A stretch of 64,000 nt of DNA from Utricularia gibba (taxonomy: Eukaryota > Streptophyta > Magnoliopsida > Lamiales > Lentibulariaceae). Shown here one piece after another: positions 23,196 to 34,959 of the stretch. The notes under the pieces are model-generated. The model saw only the letters and a list, made by a program, of their open reading frames with translations. It was not told where the DNA came from and did no database searches. Position numbers and translations under genes: made by a program. The number at the start of each line of letters is the position of its first letter. Positions within the stretch are counted from its first letter, which is position 1. Location of the stretch: contig NEEC01000012.1 in the NCBI GenBank assembly GCA_002189035.1, forward strand, positions 248,001-312,000, in the 5' to 3' direction.

Positions 23196-25000
23196 CTCTA
23201 AAAATTTTTTGAAAATTGTTTTTACTTTTGAAAAAATAAAAAATAGAAATAGAAATTTTTGTATAAGTAGAAACAAAAATTACAGAAATCGAAATATTAT
23301 CAAGAATTTGATGGATAAAATAAAAATAGGAAGTAGAAGTTTGTGTTTTATTATTTCTACTTTTAACTCATTTTTAATTGCATCCAAAAATTATTTTTCA
23401 AAAACATGAATAGAAATTGGAAGTTTTTTGTGAAAAATTATTTTCAATAAAAGTAGGAGTAAAAACAAGATACAAAAATTTTTCGAGAAGAGACGTTTAA
23501 ATAAACAAATTTAAGTATATTTAAAAATAGAAAATAATTTAAAAGGAGATATCAACATAACAGTTAATAAAATTGAAACTGAAAAACTACACATTTTCTC
23601 AATTGAACCCCAAAACCAATTTTCTACTGTATCCGAATAATTGAAAATGAAGCTTAGAAACCAAGAATACTTAAAAAGGAAACTCCTTAGACATGAATGT
23701 CCTAGGAAAAAATACTATGATGGAGTATGAAATCGGTAAATGACACGTAGAATGATTATAAGACAAATACACAAATTGGTGGAAGGATTGAGCATCAAAT
23801 CGGTATCCATTGGATGAAATTGGTTTGGGGAGGAGATGATTTATGACAACACATAAGCGAGGATAGAGGTGAGAGGCGCTGAAATAGGATAGAGTTAACT
23901 ATTTCAACAAAACCTAAAAAGTAGTTGAATTGCAGGAACTCTAGATCACTTGTTGGTTATGTGTCAATAGGACCATATACACACTCACTAGACGTAGAAA
24001 GTGGCTGACAACCGTAGGATTCGGTTGGCTTGATTTGTCTTATAAATGAGGGAGAGTTTGAAGGAAAAAGGGGATTCCACTTTTTATACATTATTTTGTA
24101 ACCCTTTTTATCTTCTTTTTGAGTGAAATTATTTTTCCGGTGAGCTTCTATAATTCTGTGGTTTTTTTTGTTGCGACGGTTTTTTACATAAAAATCCTCA
24201 TTTTTTTTATTGCTTTCATCCCAACAATGACTCAAAAACTCGAAAATGATAAATTGGATACGCACAAATCGATTTCATAGCCTGAAAATAGTCTATTCTC
24301 AATAATATGATTTTCGATCGCAGCACGCTATTATTACAAAACGCAAACCTTGACACAATCAATGCTCTAACGACAACTTTTTATCAGAATTTTGTTTCAA
24401 CTTTAACAAAGTGACGGTAAATATGATGGAGAAAGGAACTTAAAGACGTTTGCTATAGTGATTTTGAAGATCCAATTATAATGAGTATATAGGGATGGGT
24501 TAGCTGTAACTCATATCCTTATGTTTTAAATTGCCAAAGTAGCTTACACCTTACCCAAGCAAGTATGAGAATTCCAAACCCCCACCTCACCAACATGCAT
24601 GGGCATTGGTTATACTTAACCCACACCCATATGTCATTGTAGGACCCTTTCTTGCTACTATCAAAGGGTATGTGTTAAGTCATAATTCAAGCTCATATGT
24701 TATTTTCGAACGTTTTCTTGTCACTATGCACATGTGTGAGTTATAATTAATCTAGGATCTTAGATTATTTTTTCTCACCTAAGATATGAGCATTAGTTAA
24801 CAATAATCCATGCTAGTAACAAATACATTAATTTCTAAGAAAGTACATTAATTTACACTAAATCATGTTAAAATAAGTTATATTATCATTCATTTAAAAG
24901 TATTATAATGCAATACGCTAAAAAATTTTGATTACTGTTTAAATATATAAAATCTTGAAGCTCTTGACAGAGGGATCCGCGTCATCACTATGGGCCAAGC
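23196..25000. other. AT-rich intergenic region upstream of the receptor kinase
   Basis: No gene is supported. Around 24485-24630 related pieces occur in opposite orientation (gatgggttagctgtaactcatat and, reversed, tgggtgtgggttaagtataacc), which could be remains of a small inverted-repeat element, but the match is too loose to call. Confidence 0.45.
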
Positions 25001-25013
25001 CCAGCCTCTTGCT

Positions 25014-25019
25014 CACGTG
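25014..25019. promoter_or_regulatory. G-box in a GC-rich promoter island
   Basis: CACGTG sits in a GC-richer stretch (about 24970-25180) that also holds TGGGCC/GGCCCA motifs near 24991, 25049 and 25068. Such motifs occur in plant promoters and bind bHLH/bZIP and TCP factors. It lies about 770 bases before the kinase ATG, so assignment to that gene is an inference. Confidence 0.4.
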
Positions 25020-25784
25020 TATGGGCTGAAGGGCAACGTCGATGCCAACGGCCCAGCCAAAGAAACAGGCCCACGATGCCCCTTACTTCAGCCGTCGCTA
25101 ACTTCACACTCCGCGTCTTAATGTCGCTGTTAAAAACATTCGGCGGAATTAGAGTGGCGTCGGGTGTCGCACCCATTCACTGGAGTTACTGCAGAAATGA
25201 AGAAGAATGCCCAATGATTAAATTAAATTGAATATCCCATCTCTTTTCTCTTATGCCCAATTATTATTATAATTATTATTGTGAATTCAGTGCATTATTC
25301 CTCATCCCTGTTTTTCAGCCTTTTATTTCTTGTTTGACAAAAATAGTTGGAAAAAACACAACCGTTTCTTGGGCCCCATGCGTATTTGTATGATTTGCCT
25401 CCTCATCAGGAGCCAAGATGCCTATTCCATGGAATCTTTGAACCCTAGACCCTAAATTAAATCTTGCAACCCACAAGCTTGAATGGATAAAGATGGTAGT
25501 TATTTTTCAACAATTGTGGTATATTTATTTATTTATAATTTTTAAAAAAAAAGGAAAAAGAGAGAAGGCGGCGTTGGGTAAACACAGCGCAGGGCAGGCA
25601 GGGAGTGTGCAAGAGAAGAGAGATGGCGCATGAAGAGGGCCCGTGCTGCTTGCTCTAGGGATGCCTTTGAATTGACGAACAGTACGCGGACAAGTCCATT
25701 TCACCATTTCTCATCCCCTCTCTCTTCGGGCGAATGATTCCTGTCCCGCTTCTCTGCTGAGCTTCGCTGTTTCTTCAATTCCCC

Positions 25785-28700
25785 ATGGCGCTCCTCAACT
25801 TCCTTCTCCTTCTCTCGCTCCTCCTCGCAGTCGCCGTTGCCGAAGATTCCGAGGTCGCCGCACTGCTGCATTTCAAGCGCACACTTCATGACCCGCTTGG
25901 CGTGCTCGACCAATGGGACGCTTCCACGCCGGCCGCACCCTGCGATTGGCGTGGCGTTCTCTGCGAGGAATTTAGAGTCAGGGAGCTCCGCCTCCCTCGC
26001 CTCCAGTTAAGCGGCGAAATCAGCCAGGAAATTGGGGGTCTCAGCTTCCTGCGGAGGCTTAGCTTGCACTCCAATAACTTCAGTGGCTCCATTCCACCCA
26101 CGATTTCAAAGTGCTCGCAGTTGGTGGCGGTGTACTTGCAGTATAATTCTCTCGGCGGCGAGATTCCTCCCTTGTTTTTCTCTAACCTCACCAGTCTCCA
26201 GGTTTTGAATCTCGCGCATAACTACATTTCCGGCGGCATTCCCGGCAGCATTTCCCCTAACCTGCGGATTCTCGACGTTTCCTCTAATTCTTTCTCCGGT
26301 GAGGTTCCGGGAAATTTTTCAGCCACCCAGCAGCTCCGCCTCATTAATTTTTCATTCAACCGTTTCTCCGGCCAGATCCCGGCCACGATTGGAGCATTGC
26401 AGCATTTACAGTACCTTTGGCTTGACGGTAACAGCCTCGTCGGCACTATTCCCTCGGCGCTCTCCAACTGCTCTTCTCTCGTACACGTCAGCGCCGGGGA
26501 TAATATGCTGACCGGAGTTGTTCCGGCGACCTTAGGGTCACTCAGAAACCTTCAAGCCGTTTCTTTGCCTGGGAATCAGTTAAATGGCGTGGTCTCAGCT
26601 TCTCTACTGTGTACCATTGCCGCAGTAAATGCTACTATCAGAATTCTAAACCTCAGCTTCAATGCACTCACGGGTCTTGAAAACATTGACGGCGAGTGTG
26701 TCAGCGCACTGGAAGTTTTGGATCTTCACGGGAATCAGATAAATGGTGTGTTCCCTGCGACCCTTGTAAATTTCTCGACTTTGAGAGTTGTCGATATTTC
26801 AGGGAACTTGATATCTGGAACTCTACCTGAAAATATCGGGGCGTTGGTACATTTGGAAGAGCTCAGAGTTGGAAACAACTCACTGTCTGGTGAAACTCCA
26901 AGAGGCTTGACACAATGTGGGTCCTTGAGAGTGTTTGACATCGGTAACAATCAGTTTTCTGGTTTTCTACCTGAGTTTGTAGGGGAAATGAAGAGCCTGA
27001 AAAGACTGGTTCTTGGTAAAAACTTGTTTGTTGGTTCAGTTCCGGCAACCATGGGAAATCTTTCATCTCTGGAAGAGTTGGATGTGGGTAACAACAATTT
27101 AACTGGGGTTGTTCCCCTAGAGTTGCTGAAGCTAGGTAACTTGACCACTCTGGATCTGAGCAACAACAAATTTTCTGATCAGATACTGCAAAATATTGGG
27201 GAAATGAAGCAGTTACAGGCTCTGAATTTGAGCGGCTGTGGATTTTCAGGGGTGATCCCCTCGACAATTGGTGATCTTCTGAACCTCAGATCTCTTGATT
27301 TCAGTAAGCAAAACTTGTCCGGGGAGTTGCCGGTTGAACTTTTTGGGCTTCCAAATCTGCAAGTTTTGGTTTTGGATTCAAATTTCTTTTCTGGGCTTTG
27401 CCTGAAGGTTTTAGCAGCTTGTCCAGTTTACAGTTTCTGAATCTTTCTTCCAATGATTTCACCGGTCCAATTCCGGAAACTTATGGTTTTCTTAGATCAT
27501 TGTCCGTTCTTTCCTTGTCTGATAATCAGCTATCGGGTTCAATTCCATCAGATTTGAGCCATTGTTCTGCTCTGAGAGTTTTGGAAGTCAGAGCAAATGA
27601 ATTGCAAGGCTCCATCCCTGCTTCTTTCTCTAAGTTATCCAGGCTGGAGAGGCTTGATCTTGGTCGGAACACACTTACTGGTGTCATCCCTGATAGCATT
27701 TCTAACTGCACATCTTTGGTTACTCTGTCGCTAGATTCGAACCAATTATCGGGGGGATTCCAGCCACATTGTCTAAGCTGTCTAGTCTAAAGAAGCTAGG
27801 CTTGTCTTCAAATAACCTCACAGGTGTTCTTCCTGCTAGTCTTGCTCTCCTCCCTGCTTTGGAGAGCTTAAATGTGTCGAATAATAATCTAAATGGCCCG
27901 ATCCCGGAGTCTCTGGCTCATCGATTCGACAGCCCTTCCGCCTATGCATCGAACAAGAACTTGTGTGGGAAGCCGCTGCAGAAGAGCTGTGCAAGCAGGG
28001 ATAGGCGAAGGCGAATTCGATTGATTCTGTTCGTTACTGTGGCTGCTGCTGGGAGCGTGATGCTCCTCCTCTGCTGCTGTGGATATGTATACGGCTTGAT
28101 CCTATGGCGCCGGAAGCTCCTTGCTGTTGCAGCCGGAGAAAAGAAGCGGAGTGCTAGCCCCGGATCGCAGGGCTCCCGAGGGAGTGGAGAGAACGGAGCA
28201 CCGAAGCTGATAATGTTCAACAGCAAGATCACCTACGCAGAGACTGTTGAGGCGACAAGGCAGTTTGATGAGGAGAATGTGCTGAGCCGAGGGAAGTACG
28301 GCCTTCTCTTCAAAGCAACCTACGCAGACGGAATGGTGCTCGCCGTTCGCCGGCTTCCCGACGTGTCGATTCCGGAGCATACGTTCCGTAAAGAAGCCGA
28401 ATCTCTAGGCAGAGTGAAGCACAGAAACCTGACTGTTCTCCGAGGATACTACGCCGGCCCTCCTCCGGATATGCGTCTCATGATTTATGACTACATGCCA
28501 AATGGAAACCTCGCCACGCTGCTTCAGGAGGCATCGCACCAGGAAGGCCATGTCCTGAACTGGCCGATGCGCCACCTTATCGCACTCGGGATTGCTCGAG
28601 GACTAGCCTTCCTGCACTCTGTCCCCATCATCCACGGAGACGTGAAGCCGCAAAATGTGCTCTTCGACGCGGATTTCGAACCCCATCTTTCCGAAATCGG

Positions 28701-29154
28701 GCTCGATAAAGTGACGCTGCCGGCTACAACCGAGACATCGACATCCGCATTACCGATCGGAACACTCGGCTACGTTGCACCGGAGGTCACACTCACAGGG
28801 CAATCGACGAAAGAAGGCGATGTGTACAGCTTTGGCATTGTGGTGCTCGAGATACTCACCGGGAAGAAGCCGGTGATGTTCACTCAGGATGAGGATATCG
28901 TGAAGTGGGTGAAGAGGCAGCTGCAACGCGGGCAAGTTGCTGAACTTCTGGAGCCCGGGTTGCTGGAGCTGGACCCGGAATCATCAGAATGGGAGGAGTT
29001 CCTGCTTGGGGTGAAAGTCGGGTTGCTGTGCACAATGCCGGATCCCATGGAGAGGCCTTCCATGACGGACGTGGTGTTCATGCTGGAAGGCTGCAGGCTG
29101 GGTCCGGAGGCCACGTCTCCCGCCGATCCCACCGCCCTTCCCTCGCCTTCTTGA
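25785..29154 (+). CDS. LRR receptor-like kinase, MUSTACHES (At1g75640/At4g36180) type, two frameshifts
   Basis: A single-exon gene for a membrane receptor-like kinase. It begins with a signal peptide (MALLNFLLLLSLLLAVAVA), the LRR N-terminal cap with CDWRGVLC, then about 25 leucine-rich repeats, a membrane helix (around 28018-28100) and a kinase domain (about 28240-29090). Best family fit is the Arabidopsis MUSTACHES pair, known for guard-cell wall patterning; shared phrases include EEATRQFDEENVLSR-like, YDYMPNGNLATLLQEASHQ, MFTQDEDIVKWVK and LLELDPESSEWEEFLLG. The frame breaks twice: at GGG 27393-27395 and at GGGGGG 27751-27756, each one G short of the frame expected from the repeats. With both allowed for, the span would encode 1123 residues. 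Kinase motifs are atypical: Arg-Arg where the Lys of VAIK is expected (28348-28353), HGD for HRD (28633-28641), Glu-Ile-Gly for DFG (28693-28701). A pseudokinase signalling role is an inference. Sequencing error and true mutation are both possible for the shifts. Confidence 0.9.
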
Positions 29155-30970
29155 TCCGATTCCGACAACTTCCCCAGGGTTCATGTTATGTTGCAGTATT
29201 CTTTGCTTGTTTTAGATTCTTGCAATTGTTTGGACGATTCAATGCTTTTGGTTGGTTGAAATCTCGTCTTCTGCTATTTTTGTATGTGTTTACTGATTGG
29301 ATTAGATTTAATATTATAAGAAGCTGATTTTTATTCATATCAATTTTATTTAAATCCATAGAAATTAAAATCAAGAATATCCTAATCCCATAAATCAATG
29401 CAATTCCAGAGCATATATTCTACTTCCATTTTCAATATAAAATTAGTGTATTCTCTATCCAAAAAAATATAAAATTAATGTTTTATTCTACAATCAAACA
29501 CGCCTGAGACAGGATAGGAATTATTAATTTTACTTCTTTAAAAAAACAAAAGCGAAGTAGCCGTTGGGTGTACCCAGTCTGGAAAAAGGTAGGGGGTGGG
29601 GCCAGGGTATTCTGAGGGGTCCCACGTAGTGTCCAATCAATATCAGTCTGCAGTCTGCAGACACCCTCCCCTTCTGTTTGTGTGTTTGTAAAGGTTTCAG
29701 TGCAGTTTTGGATCCTGTCACCGGACTCCATAAACAGGTAAACCGTAATTCCTCCAGTGCAGTAAAAAAAACACTGGGTGGGAGCTGCAGGTACAAATGT
29801 ACAAAAAAAGAAAAGGGGAAAACTGAATTTTTTTTTACTTGGATACTCTTGTTGACTGGTCGCAGGGGCCACGGACGCAGTTGTCTGTTTTCTTGTTTGC
29901 ACCATTTACTTCCCGCTGCATCTCCTGTCGGCAGATGATACAGAAACAAAATAGAAACTGCAACGTTCCTTTCAGTCTCCCTTGCCTCCCCTCCCCGGGT
30001 GGCGATAATTGATGATAATGAGATGATCATGTTATGAGTTTTGAAGGTCGCAGTGTTTGGGGACAATCGGAATCCAACCGGGAAACCGGGCGGTGCTCGG
30101 TATCCGAAAACTCTTTATCATGGTATTAAAAAGCAGGAGACAATCGGAATCCAACCGGCCGCCTTGCCACGCGATGCTTCAGACTTGGCCAGCGGAGCAA
30201 GAATTTTTTTACATCGAAACGTCATTGTTTCATCACAAGCACAACTGGTGATGATGGCTAAAAGCCTGCGCAATTAACTTACCAAGAAGAGTAAGGATTT
30301 GTGATCCTTTGTTACTGCTAGTTGTCATTCAGTAACAATGAGTTACACGAACACTTGCTTGCAAGATACTGGGAATAAATACGTTAACAAAAAAACAAAA
30401 AAGAAGAGTTTTAGGTCGGGTCAGAAGTTGGGACCGAGACGGGAATGAGGAGGTGTAACTTTTGCAGATGTAAAAGGCATGGCGAGAGTTACTGCAGCTG
30501 CTATCTATTGCGTGGGCCGAGAACATGGTCTTGGTGTGGCTCCCGGAATAAACAAACGTCGGCAGCGACCAGAGCAGAGCACCTTCTCTCTTTCAGAACC
30601 CTTTGGATGCTTTCCCCTCGTCAAAAGAAATCCAAGTGTTGGGTTTCGGGTGCCAATTTTGAAAATTTAAGTGAATTAAAGTCTAAGAAATAAAGAAAAT
30701 TAACCCATCAGAGGTACATTATTACTCTTCGGGCTTCGGACTTCTTTTTTTTTAAAAAATAAAATAAAACAAAACAAACGAGAATAAGAAAAAAAATAAT
30801 TTATGTAAAGAATTAAATAAGAAAAAAGAATAAGGTTGGGGCGGGCCTCGGTCCAACCAATTTTGCTATCAAAAGCATATGGACTTTGTTGGGTTGTAGT
30901 CCATGTCAGACTAGCTATCATCGGGTTCCTTTGTAGATTTGAGTGTGTCATAACAATCCCATTGAAAAAA
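29155..30970. other. 3' flank of the receptor kinase and intergenic DNA
   Basis: No gene is supported. Open frames on both strands (29480-30070) overlap and show no family. A 19-base exact direct repeat, acaatcggaatccaaccgg, occurs at 30063-30081 and 30140-30158. GC-rich patches occur near 30440-30610. Confidence 0.4.
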
Positions 30971-30984
30971 TACCTGAGTTTTGA

Positions 30985-31772
30985 AACAACCCACCGTCAC
31001 TTTTGTCTATTTCAATTACTCAATCCTTATGACTTTACATTGTTTCCTTCCGCATAAAAGACCTTAAACAACATTAAGATGGTTTCTCTATTTAATCACG
31101 TTCTTTCCTTTGTCTATAATCAATATGAGATACCATCACAAGGTTCTTTACTCTACATTCTTCGCTTATTGCATACTCGGCATTCTCGGCGAGTGCCCCT
31201 TCATCCCAAAATTGATCCAAACCAAGGTTTATCAAATATAATGACCCACTATTGATTTATATGATATTGTTTGTTTTGAACACTCAATCCTTGTGGTTTT
31301 ACGTTCTCCCTATCTAAGAAAAAAACTTCATGCAAGATTAAGAAGGTTCCTCTATTTAAGCACGTCTCCTCTCCTACCTACAACCAATGTGTGATACTGT
31401 TACCAAGCTCCTAACCTTACATTCTCACCCTCTAACACACTAGCATCCTCACTAAGTACCCCCTCATTCCACTATTGCCATGAGCTCGAGTTTGGCTCTG
31501 ATATCAAATGTCACAATCAACACTCATCTTATACGATATTGTCTGCTTCGAATATTCAACTCTCATAGTTTACATTCTTTCCTTCCGGGAAAAAGGCCTA
31601 ATGCAAAATTTGCATTGTCATTCTACTAAATCTCATCCTCTCCTCCATCCATAACCAATGTGGGAGAGTACCACAAGGTTTCGGACTTTTTTATTCTCCC
31701 TCTCTTAATGTTGTCTTAGAGTGCCTTCTCATCCCACTATGACCCATGGGTTACGTGCTCTGATAACATAAT
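30985..31772 (-). mobile_element. Tandem array of a TRIM-like retroelement, about three units
   Basis: Three diverged units start near 30985, 31240 and 31507 and end near 31770, so the period is about 255-267 bp. Each has in order an actcaatcct-type box, a cattytccttcc/ctaagaaaa box, tatttaatcacgt, ccaatgtgrga and a pyrimidine-rich stretch ending gtgccytctcatccca. At each unit end, read on the minus strand, is a tRNA-Met-type primer site: TGATATCAGAGCCA at 31493-31506, a variant at 31757-31768 and a poorer one at 31225-31238. LTR-like units separated by primer sites without coding DNA are the hallmark of TRIMs. Confidence 0.6.
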
Positions 31773-32018
31773 GTAATGCCCCACATACCATGCCATGTGA
31801 TGTAGTGCCTCCTGAGTGGGTTCCCATACACATCAAGAGTCTAAGATAAATCCGAAAATCACATTTTCATTAACATGATAAAAACAGCATTCCAACCAAT
31901 TCATAAGGGAAGGTGTTTCCAACAAAAATTGACGCACACAAAATTACGACTTTCAGATATTCCACTAGGCTCATTTACCTCATCGGTGTGTCCCCCATTG
32001 GCTTCCTCCATGGCCTCT
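31773..32018. other. Unassigned spacer hosting the next LTR
   Basis: Nothing coding is recognised. It continues at 33370, since the LTR between appears to be an insertion flanked by related pentamers. Confidence 0.4.
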
Positions 32019-33369
32019 TGATGTATGTCGTTTCCACAACAAATTTTAATATTTTTAAAACTCGTAAAACACAAAAGCGTAGTACGGGTGTCGAACACAG
32101 GGAGTTGTTTTCGAGTGAAAAGGTGAGGTACCCCGAATACAACTGTCACGATTTGTAAACGATTTTGAAAGTAAAAGGTGTGATAAACGTTGATGATGAA
32201 GCTTGAGTAAGGGAATAAGAGTGGTTTTGAACAGACAACCGAAATAAATGTAAACGATGAACCTTAAATAAAGTAAATGTTCCTGGGTATGGAATCATGT
32301 CCAGCTATGTTCGTTGCGTCTTCACTCTTCTCTGGTCTTCTTGAGTACTCGGTTATAGGCGTAAGGAATTGACTACCCTCCCTTACACTCTCTTGCAAGA
32401 AGACACAAGAATATCCCGATGTTGCTCCTCCTTGGACGAACGTGAGAATAAGAGGTCCTCCAGTATACCCTCACGGCCGAATTGTGTGCATGTGCCCGAG
32501 TGTTGCCAATGACCCAATGAGTCCAGATACGGGGTCACTACTTGTCCATTGATCCTGAGGTACGGCCATAGACAAAACGTAGTCTTCCTCCTGCCAACAG
32601 GGCATGAGTTGCTGCTTTCCACCTTGCTCCTCTTCAAAATCCGCGGATAGTGATAAGCTAACCATGAATCTTGAATAAGGGAACTATTACAGAAAGACTG
32701 CAACATAGTTGCACGAAGACATTGAAATCCATTTGGATTCAAAGAAAAGATGAAGATAAGTTAACGAAACATAGATCTAGGGGTGTCCCAACCCAGAAAC
32801 GGAAGTTTCTAGCCGCGAACGGCCATACAAACTAGAGAAAACGAAAACACGGTTCTAGAGAGAAGCTAGAGGAAAATCCTCTAGAGAGAGAAACAAAAGT
32901 CTAAACTAAACTAACTACTGCTTATCTAACGTCTGAACAGAACTGAACTTCAATGAGAGTCTGAGATTTCGTGTCCCCTTGGCTCTGCTGAACTTGGGAT
33001 GACTTGCAAGCAACGTCTGCTCTGACACTAGTACGGTAATGATGTCACCTGTCAAAGACTCTCGTATTCCGCACGTCAAGGCTCATGATTAGGCGTCTGC
33101 AATCTTCCGGAAATCAAGAGAATGTCAACTCAGGAAGATCCAATTTGTCGCCATTTGATGCCCTCTTTCTCTCACTTTTTGCCATGTGTACGCCTCTAGA
33201 AAAACTCAATAAAACTAACAAAATTATTAGATAAAATACAAGATTTAGGATAATTACCCTAAACTAGATAAAAATCTAAATCTCATATTATAGACTCCTA
33301 ATTACACATTTCTAATCAAAATTAGACATAAAAACAATCTAAGAAATAGTAAAAAAATGACACTTAACA
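32019..33369 (-). mobile_element. Solo LTR, Athila-type family
   Basis: Read on the minus strand it begins TGTTAAGTGTCATTTTTTTA and ends at a cgacatacatca box, the same ends as the solo LTR at 6273-7526. Landmarks such as ctccttggacgaacg (32430), gccgaattgtgtgcatgtgccc (32475) and gtagtacgggtgtcgaacac (32078) are shared. The flanks cctct (32014-32018) and ccact (33370-33374) agree in four of five bases. No internal region is present. Confidence 0.78.
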
Positions 33370-34959
33370 CCACTCCAACAACTAGTCCTACATACGAAAA
33401 TATAAAGATTAGTTCATGATAGGGCATCACAACCACATGGTTAAATCACACATGGAGAGTGTCCAAATCCTTCCACTCGAAGGCTCATTCGGCGATCATC
33501 CCACGAACTTGCCGCTAACATTGGATTTCGGGTACAAAACTTTTGTATTGACCCCACCCTAGAGGCTCATGGCTTCCACAGCCTCAACCGAGCCGAGTTG
33601 TCACTGGTATATCAATCGAACATCGACCTCACCTAAAGGCTCACTCAACTTTCTGCATGTGTGACATCTTCCCCCACCACTTCGGTTGATGCATGCTTGG
33701 CTAGCAGCAAGGGTCACCCTAGATAGTTTACCTCATTTTCGATGTCATGAATCCATTCGTGACTTGTCACTGCTCGTTCACCAACCTCATCTCAGTGTAA
33801 TGGAGTCTTGCATTTTCAATCATATAGCACTTAATAAGGTGAGATCCCTAAACTAACCTAGTGATTATTATTATATGCAAACTTCACTAAGAACACATGC
33901 TCATCTCAATTTCTTGGAAATTCAAGGGCACTCACCCATAGTAAATCCTCCAAGACTTGAATCATTCGATGCTACTAGCCATATATCTGAGGGTGCATTG
34001 TTGTACTCAGGGATAACTTACTTCCCAAAGCTTTCTGTAACACCCACCATAATTGAGACGTACATTGCGATCGAAAATATTTATGAAGATGACTGGTTTT
34101 TGGATTATGAAACTAATTTGTATGTATCTGATTTTTGAGTTGGGGTTTTTGGAGTGTTGTTGAAATGAAAGTGGTAAGAGAAGACAAGGATTTCCATGTG
34201 GAAACCATCGAAACAGAAAAATCATGGAGTTGGAGGAGCTCACCCAGAAATGGTTTCACTAAAAGTAGAAAGAAAGAAGAATTACAAATGATGTGTTGAG
34301 AGTCCAATGCCCCTTCCTTCAAACAATTTCATATTTATAGGAGAGGTCGTCGTGACTGAATTTTGTAGATGTTAGTTGCTTTCTATGCCTAGAAACTGTG
34401 CATGTGGTACTCTTGCCATATTATTGTCGATAGCTCTGAGATTCCTGCAATTTAGCTACTTTTCAAGTTTTGTTAGAATGGTTGTCACCATCTTGCTATG
34501 ATCCTTGTCATCCCTCCTACGTGTTAGAGGCCATCAAAAGCCATTTTCCTTTTTCCCAACCGATATTATCTAAGAAGAACGAATTTTGATATTTCGCTAT
34601 TCATGGATTTGCAAGTGCCCCCTATGATCACTTCCATGTGGCACTTACCAATTTCATGCCCTCATCAATATAAATCTCACATATCTGTTTGACACTATAC
34701 TCATCGCCACGTCATGCAATCTCAGCACTTTTGTGACATATACTCAAATTGGCTTAAAGATGCTCCATTTTGAGAAGATTGAAATGAGGTGAGCAACTAG
34801 TAACTGTAATAGCCCGTTAGATCGTTGGTGCTCCACTTTGATTCGTTGATAGACTTTACATCGGGTCACAAATTCTATGATATTTCTTTTCATCCATGGT
34901 CATCAATAAGCGCTATGGATATCTCCATATAGTTTTGTTCCCCCAATGTGCATCCCATA
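33370..34959. other. Intergenic DNA, no gene recognised
   Basis: Moderately AT-rich. A frame at 33875-34138 has no recognisable domain and is not claimed as a gene. Part of 33420-33800 has the pyrimidine-rich style of retroelement leaders, but I cannot assign it. Confidence 0.4.

Noticed and set aside
25785-29154. Receptor kinase called as a pseudogene
   Set aside because: Only two one-base changes, both in G runs, interrupt 3.4 kb of well-kept coding sequence; sequencing error is at least as likely.
29483-30066. Overlapping minus-strand frames downstream of the kinase
   Set aside because: Two phases overlap over the same DNA, neither has a family or motif, and no splice signals support them.
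30985-31772. Repeat array considered as CRISPR
   Set aside because: Units are about 260 bp and diverged, with no short identical repeats or unique spacers; the DNA is plant nuclear.
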